A stretch of 14,424 nucleotides of DNA from RGIG5472 sp051867615. GTDB taxonomy: Bacteria; Bacillota; Clostridia; Oscillospirales; Oscillospiraceae. Position 1 is the stretch's first letter, and the number at the start of each line of letters is the position of its first letter. The notes below the pieces were generated by a model. The model searched no databases, was not told the origin of the DNA, and was given only the letters and a program-made list of their open reading frames with translations. Positions 5,865 through 12,599 of this stretch are shown here, one piece after another. The stretch is taken from NCBI GenBank assembly GCA_051867615.1, contig JBJDYU010000030.1:1-14424 (forward strand), read 5' to 3'. The position numbers and the translations under genes are program-made.

Positions 5865-7367
5865 ATGGAACACTATGTGCTGGCTCTGGATCAGGGTACC
5901 ACCACCTCCCGCGCCATCCTCTTTGACAAGGAGGGGCAGATCGTCTCCAAGGGGCAGTACCCTTTTCGTCAGATCTATCCCGAGAGCGGCTGGGTGGAGC
6001 ATGATCCCATGGAGATCTGGGAGACCACCGTCCGCGCCGCGGCGGAGGCGGTGGACCAGTCCCATGTGGACCCCAAGCGCATCCTCGGCATCGGCATCAC
6101 CAACCAGCGGGAGACCACCATCGTCTGGGAGAAGGCCACGGGCCGTCCGGTGTGCAACGCCATCGTCTGGCAGTGCCGCCGCACCGCGCCCATCTGCGAC
6201 CGGCTGAAGGCGGAGGGCCGGGCGGAGGAGATCGCCGCCAGGACGGGCCTGCTCATCGACGCGTACTTTTCCGCCACCAAGCTCCACTGGATTTTGCAGC
6301 ACGTTCCCGGCGCCCGGGAAAAGGCGGAAAAGGGCGAGCTGCTTTTCGGCACGGTGGAGACCTGGCTCATCTGGAAGCTCACCGGGGGCAAGGCCCATGT
6401 GACGGACGTTTCCAACGCCTCCCGCACCATGCTCTTCAATATCCACACGATGCGCTGGGACGAGGAGCTTTGCGCCATGCTGGATATCCCCATGTGCCTG
6501 CTGCCGGAGCCGGTGGAGAATTCCCGGCGCTACGGCGTGGTGGCCCCCGGCATCCCGGGGCTGGAGAGCCTCGCGGGCATTCCGGTCTCCGGCGCGGCGG
6601 GCGACCAGCAGGCGGCACTGTTCGGGCAGGGCTGCTTCGATGTGGGAGACGCGAAGAATACATACGGCACGGGCTGCTTCACGCTGATGAACGTGGGGGC
6701 GGAGCCGGTGCGCTCCCGCAGCGGACTGGTGACCACGGTGGCCTGGCGGCTGGCGGGCAAGACTACCTACGCTCTGGAGGGGAGCGTTTTCAACGGCGGC
6801 AGCACCATCCAGTGGCTGCGGGACGAGCTGGGCCTGATCCAGAGCGCACCGGAGTGCGACCGTCTCGCGGAGAGCGTGAAGGACAGCGCCGGGGTGTTTC
6901 TGGTGCCGGCCTTCACGGGGTTGGGCGCGCCCTACTGGGATATGTACGCCCGGGGGGCCATCGTGGGCCTGACCCGGGGCGTGAATAAGGCCCATATCGC
7001 CCGGGCGGCGCTGGAGGGTATCGCCTTTCAGGTGGCGGACCTGATGAACGCCATGCGGCAGGACGCGGACGTGAAGATCACGGCCCTGCGGGTGGACGGC
7101 GGCGCCAGCGTCAGCGATCTGATGATGCAGACGCAGGCGGACTTGCTGCGCATCCCGGTGGACCGGCCCTATATGGTGGAGACGACGGCCTTCGGCGCGG
7201 CGGCTCTGGCGGGTCTGGCAGAGGGGATGTGGAGCGGCTTTGACGAAATACGCCGCGTGCGGCGCAGCCAGCATATTTTTAAGCCCAGCCGTCCCCAGGC
7301 GGAGTGTGAGGAACAGTACGCCCAGTGGAAGCGGGCGGTGTCCCGGGCCAGAGGCTGGGTAGAGTAA
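5865..7367 (+). CDS. glpK: glycerol kinase
   Basis: A 500-residue FGGY-family kinase that phosphorylates glycerol to sn-glycerol 3-phosphate with ATP, trapping it in the cell. The N-terminal phosphate-binding segment is LALDQGTTTSRAILFD (6-21). The glycerol-site motifs are TNQRETTIVWEK (79-90), SGWVEHDP (41-48) and ISGxAGDQQ-like VSGAAGDQQAALFGQ (241-255). NTYGTGCF follows, then VPAFTGLGAPYWD, and VDGGASVSDLMMQTQAD near the C-terminus is the ADP-binding block. The length is normal. The loop between PEPVENSRRYG and AGIP (about 216-240) has no histidine, whereas many Firmicutes GlpK carry a His there that HPr phosphorylates. The start at 5865 is preceded by AGGGGG. No glpF or glpD adjoins it. 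There is no clear terminator before 7383, so read-through into the next gene is possible. Confidence 0.97.
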   Translation: MEHYVLALDQGTTTSRAILFDKEGQIVSKGQYPFRQIYPESGWVEHDPMEIWETTVRAAAEAVDQSHVDPKRILGIGITNQRETTIVWEKATGRPVCNAIVWQCRRTAPICDRLKAEGRAEEIAARTGLLIDAYFSATKLHWILQHVPGAREKAEKGELLFGTVETWLIWKLTGGKAHVTDVSNASRTMLFNIHTMRWDEELCAMLDIPMCLLPEPVENSRRYGVVAPGIPGLESLAGIPVSGAAGDQQAALFGQGCFDVGDAKNTYGTGCFTLMNVGAEPVRSRSGLVTTVAWRLAGKTTYALEGSVFNGGSTIQWLRDELGLIQSAPECDRLAESVKDSAGVFLVPAFTGLGAPYWDMYARGAIVGLTRGVNKAHIARAALEGIAFQVADLMNAMRQDADVKITALRVDGGASVSDLMMQTQADLLRIPVDRPYMVETTAFGAAALAGLAEGMWSGFDEIRRVRRSQHIFKPSRPQAECEEQYAQWKRAVSRARGWVE

Positions 7368-7382
7368 GCAAAAGGAAAACAG

Positions 7383-7410
7383 TTGCAAATCCCGCGAAAT
7401 GAGCTATAAT
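7383..7410 (+). promoter_or_regulatory. promoter of the zinc-ribbon gene
   Basis: The -35 TTGCAA (7383-7388) and a perfect -10 TATAAT (7405-7410) are 16 bp apart. The predicted start near 7417 gives a leader of about 50 bases before the ATG at 7466. Confidence 0.75.
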
Positions 7411-7465
7411 AGTAGCACCTGAAGTCACTGTACCATCCACACGGATTTTTGAAAGGAGAATAGGT

Positions 7466-7849
7466 ATGTCTCTGGATTTTCTGAACAACATCGGTGAAAA
7501 GGCCAAGGAAGCCGCCGCTTTTGCCGGCGAGAAGGCCAGGGCCGCCGCGGAAGTGGCCCGGGTCAACGTGCAGATCGTGACCGAGCAGCGCAATATCGAC
7601 AAGAACTACCGCGCTGTGGGCGAGTGGTTCGTCTCTGAGTATCAGGGCGAGATCCCCGCTGAGGTGAAGGATCTGGTGGAGGCCATCAACGCTTCCAAGG
7701 CCCGCATCGCGGAGCTGCAGGCCAGCCTGAGCGAGGCGGAGGAAGCGCCCGTCGACGAGGGGGAGCCCGCGCAGCGCTTCTGCTCCAGCTGCGGCTGCGA
7801 GGTGAGCGGCAGGTTCTGCTCCAACTGCGGCGCTCCCGTGGAGGAATAA
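7466..7849 (+). CDS. small zinc-ribbon protein of unknown function
   Basis: A 127-residue protein. Residues 1-95 are hydrophilic, Ala/Glu/Lys-rich and probably helical, with stretches such as EKAKEAAAFAGEKARAAAEV and ASKARIAELQASLSEAEE likely to form coiled coils. The C-terminus is a zinc ribbon: Cys106-x2-Cys109 and Cys118-x2-Cys121 in FCSSCGCEVSGRFCSNCG. There is no signal peptide or membrane segment. Similar helical-plus-zinc-ribbon proteins are common in gut clostridia but I know of no assigned function. The start at 7466 follows GAAAGGAGAA. It has its own promoter and terminator and so is probably a single-gene unit; glpK read-through cannot be excluded. Confidence 0.88.
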   Translation: MSLDFLNNIGEKAKEAAAFAGEKARAAAEVARVNVQIVTEQRNIDKNYRAVGEWFVSEYQGEIPAEVKDLVEAINASKARIAELQASLSEAEEAPVDEGEPAQRFCSSCGCEVSGRFCSNCGAPVEE

Positions 7850-7860
7850 GACAAAACACG

Positions 7861-7897
7861 AAAGCAGGCCCCGCCGCAATGGCGGGGTTTGCTTTTT
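7861..7897 (+). terminator. intrinsic terminator after the zinc-ribbon gene
   Basis: AAAGCAGGCCCCGCC (7861-7875) pairs with GGCGGGGTTTGCTTT (7881-7895), with two G-U pairs in a 15-bp stem, loop GCAAT, running into TTTTT (7893-7897). Confidence 0.9.
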
Positions 7898-7989
7898 ATC
7901 AAGGAGAAAACGACTGGGGAACAGGCTCATTTTTTTCGCTCCGGCATAGCATGGGAAAGGAAAGACCGGGACGAGAAGGAGGAGCGATT

Positions 7990-8634
7990 ATGGAACGACA
8001 GACCCCCCTGGAGCGGGAGCAGACGTATGATTTCCGGCAGCATGACCGCATCTGGCAGCGGGTGGCGCCGGGGCTCACGCCCTTTCCGGAGGTGCGCGGT
8101 CCGGCGCCCCGTCCGCCGATGATGGGTACGGAGACGGGCGCGGAAACAGGCACAGGGATGACTACGGCGGCGGAGCTGCAGCTGCCGGGAGCGCAGGCGA
8201 ACCCCTGCTGCCTTGGCAGCGCCGCGGCGGAATCCCTGCCGGTGCTCACGGGCTTTATGCGGGAGGAGCGGCAGACCCGACGCTGGGAGCGCTGCCTGCT
8301 CTCGCAGGCCCCGGACGGCGCAAGCCGCGCCTTACTGCAAAGGCTGATAAACGGCTCCGGCGCCATCCTGCGCCGGCTCGCCGCCATCTACTACCTCATC
8401 ACGGGCGGCTGGCCGGAGTGTGAGAGCATGGGCTTCACCTCCTGCGGCTGCGGCTGGGCGGAGGGCCTGCGGATGGCCTACCATATGGAGGCCTGCGGCG
8501 CCATGAACTACATCCGGGCGGCGGAGGGTACCACGGACCCCTGCCTCAACCGCCTGATGACGGAGCTGGGACAGGAGAAGAACGCCCGGGCGGACCGGCT
8601 GCTGGCGCTGCTGTCGGACTGCCGCCGGCGTTAA
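7990..8634 (+). CDS. ferritin-like domain protein, apparently degenerate metal site
   Basis: A 214-residue protein. Residues 1-80 are Pro/Gly/Thr-rich and low in structure (GTETGAETGTG at 46-56). Residues 84-210 resemble the small ferritin-like proteins of clostridia: LPVLTGFMREERQTRRWERCL, then ILRRLAAIYYLITG (126-139), then YHMEACGAMNYIRAAEGTTDPCLNRLMTELGQEKNARADRLLALL (164-208). In proteins of this type, as I recall them, the helices carry E, DExxH and ExxxH metal ligands. Here the expected positions read INGSGAILRRL and ELGQEKNARADRL, so the His and acidic ligands appear to be missing. The assignment is by recollection of the family pattern and is tentative. Seven cysteines occur, including SCGCG (151-155). 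The start at 7990 has AGGAGGAG upstream; earlier in-frame ATGs at 7879 and 7951 lie in the terminator region or lack a site. Confidence 0.7.
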   Translation: MERQTPLEREQTYDFRQHDRIWQRVAPGLTPFPEVRGPAPRPPMMGTETGAETGTGMTTAAELQLPGAQANPCCLGSAAAESLPVLTGFMREERQTRRWERCLLSQAPDGASRALLQRLINGSGAILRRLAAIYYLITGGWPECESMGFTSCGCGWAEGLRMAYHMEACGAMNYIRAAEGTTDPCLNRLMTELGQEKNARADRLLALLSDCRRR

Positions 8635-8635
8635 G

Positions 8636-8675
8636 AGAAAAAACGCTTCGGCGGGCGTTGCCTGCCGAAGCGTTT
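8636..8675. terminator. bidirectional terminator between convergent genes
   Basis: AAACGCTTCGGC (8641-8652) pairs with GCCGAAGCGTTT (8664-8675), with three more inner pairs around loop CGTTG. On the minus strand the stem runs into TTTTTTCTC, a good T-tract for the fakA transcript. On the plus strand the tail is only TTTCGCGC. Confidence 0.88.
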
Positions 8676-8688
8676 CGCGCATCTTTGC

Positions 8689-10356
8689 TTATTCGAAGGA
8701 GATAATGTAGTAGTATACGGGCTGTCCGCCGGCATAGACGGAGACCTCCGCGCCGGGGCAGGCGGCCTGGAAAAGGGCGGCGGCCTGAGACGCGGCTTCT
8801 TCAGTCACATCCTCGCCGAAGTAGAGGGAGATGAACTCCGCCTCCTTTTCGCCCGCCGCTTCCGCGAGCTTCTCCAGCAGGGAGCCGATCTCCTGATCGG
8901 TGCCAAAGAGCTTGCCCTCCAGCAGCGCCAGATAGTCGCCCTCGTTGATGGTGAAGCCGTCGAAATCGCTGTTGCGGGCGGCGTAGGTGATCTGGGCAGT
9001 GGTGACGGAGGAGAGGGCCGCGGTCATGGACTCGCGAATGTCCTCGGCGCTCGTGGCCTCAAAATCCACATTCATCATGGCGGTGATGCCCTGCGGCACC
9101 GTGGCGGAGGGGATGACCACCACCTGCTTTTCGGTGAGGCCCACGCACTGCTCCGCGGCCATGATGATGTTTTTGTTGTTGGGCAGGACGAACACCGTCT
9201 CCGCGGGGACGCTGTTCACCGCGTTGAGGATGCTCTCGGTGGAGGGGTTCATGGTCTGGCCGCCGCTGACGATGGCGTCCACGCCCAGATCCCGGAACAT
9301 GGCGGCGAGGCCGTCGCCCGCACAGACGGCGAGATAGCCGAAGGGCTTCTCCGCCGGGGCCACGGCGGGAGCGGAGGGACCCTCGTCCTCCTCCAGATCG
9401 TCCACGCTCTGGGCCTTGCGGCCCGCGGCCACATCCTCGTGCTGGGTGCGCATATTCTCGATCTTCGCCAGCTCCAGCGTGCCGTACTTCTGGGCTTCGT
9501 TCAGCGCGTCGCCCGGGGTGTCGGTGTGGACATGGACCTTGAAGGCCTCGTCGTCCTCGCCGATGACCAGACTGTCGCCGATGCTGCTGAGATATTCCCG
9601 CAGCGGCTCCAGAGACTTCTCCACGGTCTTGCGCACGATGAACACGGTGTCGTAGGTGAAGGTGATGTCCTCATCCTCAAAGCAGCTGAAGGGGTTGCCG
9701 CTTTCCTCCTCCTGCCGCTCCGCGCCGCTCTCCGGCAGCGCCTCGCCCCGGAGGGCCGCCAGCATACCCCGCAGGATCACGAGAAAGCCCATGCCGCCCG
9801 CGTCCACCACGCCGGCCTTTTTCAGCACCGGGTTCATGTCGGTGGTCTCCGCGAGGGTGGCCTCGCCCTGCTCGATGGCGGCGAGGAACACGCCCTCCAG
9901 ATCGCAGCCCTCCTCCGCAGCCTCCACGGCGCGCTTGGCGGCGAGGCGGGAGACGGTGAGGATGGTGCCCTCAGCGGGCTTCATGACGGCGCTGTAGGCG
10001 GCGGTGACGCCCTCCTGCAGCGCGGCGGCGAAATCGGCCGGGCCGGCTTCGCTCTTGCCCTTGAGGCTCTTGGACAGGCCGCGGAAAAGCAGCGACAGAA
10101 TGACGCCGGAGTTGCCCCTTGCGCCGCGCAGCAGGGCGGAGGCGGCGATGGAGGCGGCCTCGCCCACGGTGGCGGCGCTGCGGCGGCCGAACTCCGCAGC
10201 GGCGGCCTGAATGGTCATGCTCATATTGGTGCCGGTGTCGCCGTCAGGCACGGGAAACACGTTCAGGTCGTTGATGGCCTGCTTTTCCCGGCTGATGGCG
10301 GCGGCGCCGTGCCGGATCATATCCTGAAACAGGATTGCGGTGATCTGTTCGTTCAT
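8689..10356 (-). CDS. fakA: fatty acid kinase catalytic subunit FakA (YloV/DAK2 family)
   Basis: A 555-residue kinase, the usual length. With a FakB (DegV-family) acid-carrier protein it phosphorylates exogenous fatty acids to acyl-phosphate for phospholipid synthesis. The N-terminal DhaL/DAK2 domain (about 1-205) shows NVFPVPDGDTGTNM (32-45) for Mg-ATP and GARGNSGVI (78-86), plus VVDAGGMGF (183-191). The middle domain (about 225-315) has KVHVHTDTPG (273-282). The C-terminal domain (about 335-555) is DegV-like, with GGQTMNPST (365-373). In the middle domain, the position where the Staphylococcus and Bacillus proteins carry YCTE reads YDTV (235-238), so the conserved Cys is Asp here. The start at 10356 follows GGGAGGACCGAAGAC. 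It is 21 bases after yloU and cotranscribed with it. No fakB is in the window. Confidence 0.95.
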   Translation of the reverse strand: MNEQITAILFQDMIRHGAAAISREKQAINDLNVFPVPDGDTGTNMSMTIQAAAAEFGRRSAATVGEAASIAASALLRGARGNSGVILSLLFRGLSKSLKGKSEAGPADFAAALQEGVTAAYSAVMKPAEGTILTVSRLAAKRAVEAAEEGCDLEGVFLAAIEQGEATLAETTDMNPVLKKAGVVDAGGMGFLVILRGMLAALRGEALPESGAERQEEESGNPFSCFEDEDITFTYDTVFIVRKTVEKSLEPLREYLSSIGDSLVIGEDDEAFKVHVHTDTPGDALNEAQKYGTLELAKIENMRTQHEDVAAGRKAQSVDDLEEDEGPSAPAVAPAEKPFGYLAVCAGDGLAAMFRDLGVDAIVSGGQTMNPSTESILNAVNSVPAETVFVLPNNKNIIMAAEQCVGLTEKQVVVIPSATVPQGITAMMNVDFEATSAEDIRESMTAALSSVTTAQITYAARNSDFDGFTINEGDYLALLEGKLFGTDQEIGSLLEKLAEAAGEKEAEFISLYFGEDVTEEAASQAAALFQAACPGAEVSVYAGGQPVYYYIISFE

Positions 10357-10377
10357 GTCTTCGGTCCTCCCTGAATC

Positions 10378-10728
10378 TTACAATGTCATGGAGTCCACAA
10401 AGACGTCCACTTGGTCTACCCGCGCGCCGGTATAGCTGGAGACGAGGTAGCGCACCTGGCTCATGATGGAGGCGCACACCACGGGGATGTTCACGCCGTT
10501 CTCCACCACGATGTGCAGTTCGATGGAGATGGATTCATCCTCATTATAAATGACCTTCACGCCCTTGCCCATGGCCTCCCGCCGCAGCATATGGACAAGC
10601 CCGTCCGTCATGGAGCGGTAGGCCATGGCCTTGACACCGAAGCAGCTGGTGGCGGCGGCGCCGGTGATATTCGTAAAGACGGCGCTGCTGATGGTCACAG
10701 TGCCTTTATCACAGTTCAGTTTCAACAT
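10378..10728 (-). CDS. Asp23/Gls24 family protein (YloU-like)
   Basis: A 116-residue Asp23/Gls24-type protein, similar to YloU, which pairs with YloV/FakA in most Firmicutes. Family features are GTVTISSAVFTNITGAAATSCFGVKAMA-like residues in the first 35 positions, then SIELHIVVENGVNIPVVC (67-84) and SSYTGARVDQVDVFVDSM toward the end. The members are cytoplasmic envelope-linked or stress-linked proteins; in Staphylococcus Asp23 is membrane-associated. No membrane segment is visible here. The start at 10728 follows AAAGGATGG at good spacing; the in-frame extension to 10791 would cross the promoter leader and has no site. It is first in the operon with fakA. Confidence 0.92.
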   Translation of the reverse strand: MLKLNCDKGTVTISSAVFTNITGAAATSCFGVKAMAYRSMTDGLVHMLRREAMGKGVKVIYNEDESISIELHIVVENGVNIPVVCASIMSQVRYLVSSYTGARVDQVDVFVDSMTL

Positions 10729-10767
10729 AGCCGAACCATCCTTTCTCAAGATATGGAAAAGAAAACC

Positions 10768-10790
10768 TGCGTAATATTCCATTTTACGCA
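10768..10790. promoter_or_regulatory. inverted repeat at the start site of the yloU-fakA operon
   Basis: TGCGTAA (10768-10774) and TTACGCA (10784-10790) are 7-base arms around a 9-base AT-rich spacer. The predicted transcription start of yloU-fakA (near 10787, minus strand) falls in the right arm. This is the position of a repressor operator. It does not match the FapR or FabT sites I know. Confidence 0.5.
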
Positions 10791-10793
10791 AAC

Positions 10794-10822
10794 AGTATAC
10801 ACACTTTCACCGGGAATAACAA
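10794..10822 (-). promoter_or_regulatory. promoter of yloU-fakA
   Basis: Minus strand -35 TTGTTA (10817-10822) and -10 TATACT (10794-10799) are 17 bp apart. The predicted start near 10787 gives a leader of about 60 bases. Confidence 0.65.
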
Positions 10823-10895
10823 GCGGAAAATGCAAATTGGGGGGAGCGGCTCCGGCGGAGAGCGTAAAAAAGAGCTGTTTTTTCCCTCAGGAGCG

Positions 10896-10925
10896 TTGCG
10901 TTTGACGGCAGAGATATGGTAAAAT
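10896..10925 (+). promoter_or_regulatory. promoter of rsmD-coaD operon
   Basis: The -35 TTGCGT (10896-10901) and -10 TAAAAT (10920-10925) are 18 bp apart. The leader contains a GC-rich hairpin, GCCGCCG (10946-10952) with CGGCGGC (10958-10964), just before the ribosome site GAAGGAGG. The better-looking TTGACG at 10902 is too close to the -10 to be used with it. Confidence 0.5.
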
Positions 10926-10981
10926 CAAAAAAAACGGTTCGTGCTGCCGCCGCTTCCCGGCGGCGGACGAAGGAGGATACG

Positions 10982-11533
10982 ATGCGAGTGATCACAGGGT
11001 CGGCGCGCGGGCGCCGGCTGAAAGAGCTGAAGGGTATGGACACCCGCCCCACCACCGACAAGGTGAAGGAGAGTATGTTCAACATCCTGCAGTTCGATAT
11101 CGAGGGGCGGCGGGTGCTGGACCTGTTCGCCGGCACGGGCCAGCTGGCTATCGAGGCCTTGTCCCGGGGCGCGGAGAGCGCCGTGCTGGTGGACCAGCGG
11201 AGCGACGCGGTGAAGCTCATCCGGGAGAATCTGGCCCTGTGTGGGCTGGAGGATAAGGCGAAGGTGGTGCCGGGGGAGGCGCTGGGCTATCTCGCCTCCC
11301 TGCGGGAGAAGTTCGACCTCATCTTTCTGGACCCGCCCTATGACACGGAGCTGCTGGAAAAGGCGCTGGCCCATATCGCCCGGTACGACCTGCTCTCGCC
11401 CCACGGGCTGATCATGGCGGAGTCCAGGGCGGAAAAGCGCCTGCCGGCCCTTTCCGCGCCTTACGGCGTCTACCGGGAGTACCGCTACGGCAAGATCAAG
11501 CTCACGGTCTACCACCGGGAGGGAGAGACATGA
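10982..11533 (+). CDS. rsmD: 16S rRNA (guanine966-N2)-methyltransferase
   Basis: A 183-residue SAM-dependent methyltransferase that modifies G966 of 16S rRNA in the 30S subunit. The N-terminus MRVITGSARGRRL and the TRPTTDKVKESMFNIL block (21-36) are typical. The SAM-binding motif I is VLDLFAGTGQLAIEALSRGA (45-64), and the catalytic motif IV is DPPY (117-120). The length agrees with the family. The start at 10982 has AAGGAGG six bases upstream; the in-frame ATG at 10916 adds 22 basic residues encoded by the promoter region. The stop overlaps the coaD start by four bases (ATGA), the usual rsmD-coaD arrangement in Firmicutes. Confidence 0.96.
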   Translation: MRVITGSARGRRLKELKGMDTRPTTDKVKESMFNILQFDIEGRRVLDLFAGTGQLAIEALSRGAESAVLVDQRSDAVKLIRENLALCGLEDKAKVVPGEALGYLASLREKFDLIFLDPPYDTELLEKALAHIARYDLLSPHGLIMAESRAEKRLPALSAPYGVYREYRYGKIKLTVYHREGET

Positions 11534-12012
11534 GGATCGCGGTCTGCCCGGGGAGCTTCGACCCCGTGACCCTGGGCCATGTGGATATCGTGCGGCGCGC
11601 CGCGCGGCAGTTTGACCGGGTCTATTTCTGCGCCATGCACAACGACCTGAAAAGCGCGGGTCTGCTGACGGCACGGGAGCGGCGGGAGCTGCTGGCCCTG
11701 GCGGCGGAGGACATAGAGAATGTGACGGCGGACTGCTGGGACGGCTATCTCGTGGACTATGCCCGGCAGGTGGGCGCCACGGCGGTGGTCAAGGGCGTCC
11801 GCGGGGCGGAGGATCTTCGCTGGGAGATGGAGATGGCGGAGGTCAACCGCGGCCTCTACCCGGAGCTGGAGACCTTCCTGCTGCCGGCGAAAGAGGAATT
11901 CAAGGATATCAGCTCATCCCTCGTGCGGGCCTGCCTGCGGGAGGGTAAAGACATCAGAAGCTATGTGCCCGCCCCGGTGGCGGACTGGCTGGAACAGAGG
12001 AAAGGACGGTAA
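11530..12012 (+). CDS. coaD: pantetheine-phosphate adenylyltransferase
   Basis: A 160-residue enzyme for the penultimate step of coenzyme A synthesis, ATP plus 4'-phosphopantetheine giving dephospho-CoA. The nucleotidyltransferase motif PGSFDPVTLGH (7-17) includes the HxGH-type site (here TLGH, His17). Lys41 takes the place of the usual phosphate-binding lysine. VVKGVRGAEDLRWEMEMAEVNRGL (87-110) matches the family block normally written RxxxDYExExQMAxxN, with Arg91 conserved, and ISSSLVRA (127-134) is the ISSSxVRE motif with Ala in place of the usual Glu. The length is normal. It is translationally coupled to rsmD by a four-base overlap, and only two bases separate its stop from the next gene. 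Confidence 0.96.
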   Translation: MRIAVCPGSFDPVTLGHVDIVRRAARQFDRVYFCAMHNDLKSAGLLTARERRELLALAAEDIENVTADCWDGYLVDYARQVGATAVVKGVRGAEDLRWEMEMAEVNRGLYPELETFLLPAKEEFKDISSSLVRACLREGKDIRSYVPAPVADWLEQRKGR

Positions 12013-12014
12013 TT

Positions 12015-12545
12015 ATGGCGGAACTGCGGGAAGTACAGAAATTGGTGGATATGCTCCACGGCATGGTGGACGAGGCCAAGAGCGCCCCGTTCAGCTCGGA
12101 CAAATGCATGATCCCCCGGGACGAGGCGCTGGATATCCTGGAGGAGATCAGCGCGGCGCTGCCGGTGGAGCTCAAGCGCGCGCAGGAGCTGCTGCGGGCC
12201 AGGGACGAGTATGTGGAGAGCGCCAAGCGGGACGTGGAGCGCATGATGCGTCAGGCGGAGCTGGAGGCCAAGAGCAAGGTCTCCGAGAGCGAGGTGCTGG
12301 CCGCCGCCCGGCAGAAAAGCCATGACATCATCAAGCGGGCGGAGGACCGCTCGCGGGAGATGTACCGCGTGGCCAACGAGTATACCGAGGACGCCCTCCG
12401 CCGCACGGAGGAGGCCATCCAGATGGCGCTGGAGGAGGTCAAGCAGTCCCGCGCCAGCTTCCGCGCGGCTTCGCAGGAGAAGCTGCAGCAGGGCAGAGAG
12501 CAGCTGGCGGAGAGCGCCAAGGCGGACAAGAGCGACGCGGAGTAA
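12015..12545 (+). CDS. coiled-coil protein, SepIVA/DivIVA-like
   Basis: A 176-residue, highly charged, Ala/Glu/Lys/Arg-rich protein. A short N-terminal helix (REVQKLVDMLHGMVDEAKSAP, about 5-25) leads to the block CMIPRDEALDILEEISAALP (31-50), followed by a long predicted coiled coil (about 52-165). The order and spacing match mycobacterial SepIVA as I remember it (xVPRGDVLELIDDIKDAIPGELDDAQDVLDARD), including the LPxELKRAQELLRARDEYVESAK stretch. SepIVA is a cytoplasmic septation and polar growth factor. Database names such as 'ATPase' or 'ATP synthase subunit B' reflect only coiled-coil similarity, and no ATP-binding motif is present. The start at 12015 follows AGGAAAGGA. It is the last gene of the rsmD-coaD operon, just before a terminator and the mraZ-rsmH genes, which suits a division role. 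The function is inference. Confidence 0.75.
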   Translation: MAELREVQKLVDMLHGMVDEAKSAPFSSDKCMIPRDEALDILEEISAALPVELKRAQELLRARDEYVESAKRDVERMMRQAELEAKSKVSESEVLAAARQKSHDIIKRAEDRSREMYRVANEYTEDALRRTEEAIQMALEEVKQSRASFRAASQEKLQQGREQLAESAKADKSDAE

Positions 12546-12570
12546 CGCGGCGCGCAACAGAAGCAAAGCG

Positions 12571-12599
12571 AAAGGACGCCCCTCCGGGCGTCCTTTTTT
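12571..12599 (+). terminator. intrinsic terminator of rsmD-coaD operon
   Basis: AAAGGACGCCC (12571-12581) pairs with GGGCGTCCTTT (12586-12596), loop CTCC, in a T-tract of six (12594-12599). Confidence 0.93.

Noticed and set aside
5841..7388. Minus-strand open frame (515 codons) opposite glpK
   Set aside because: Antisense shadow of glpK; His/Arg/Gly/Pro-rich translation without motifs, and glpK itself is unmistakable.
9439..10374. Plus-strand open frame (311 codons) opposite fakA
   Set aside because: Shadow frame of FakA with Gly/His-rich composition and no ribosome site or family match.
10902..10925. TTGACG with TAAAAT as the rsmD promoter
   Set aside because: Only about 12 bp separate the two boxes; TTGCGT six bases upstream gives the plausible 18-bp spacing.
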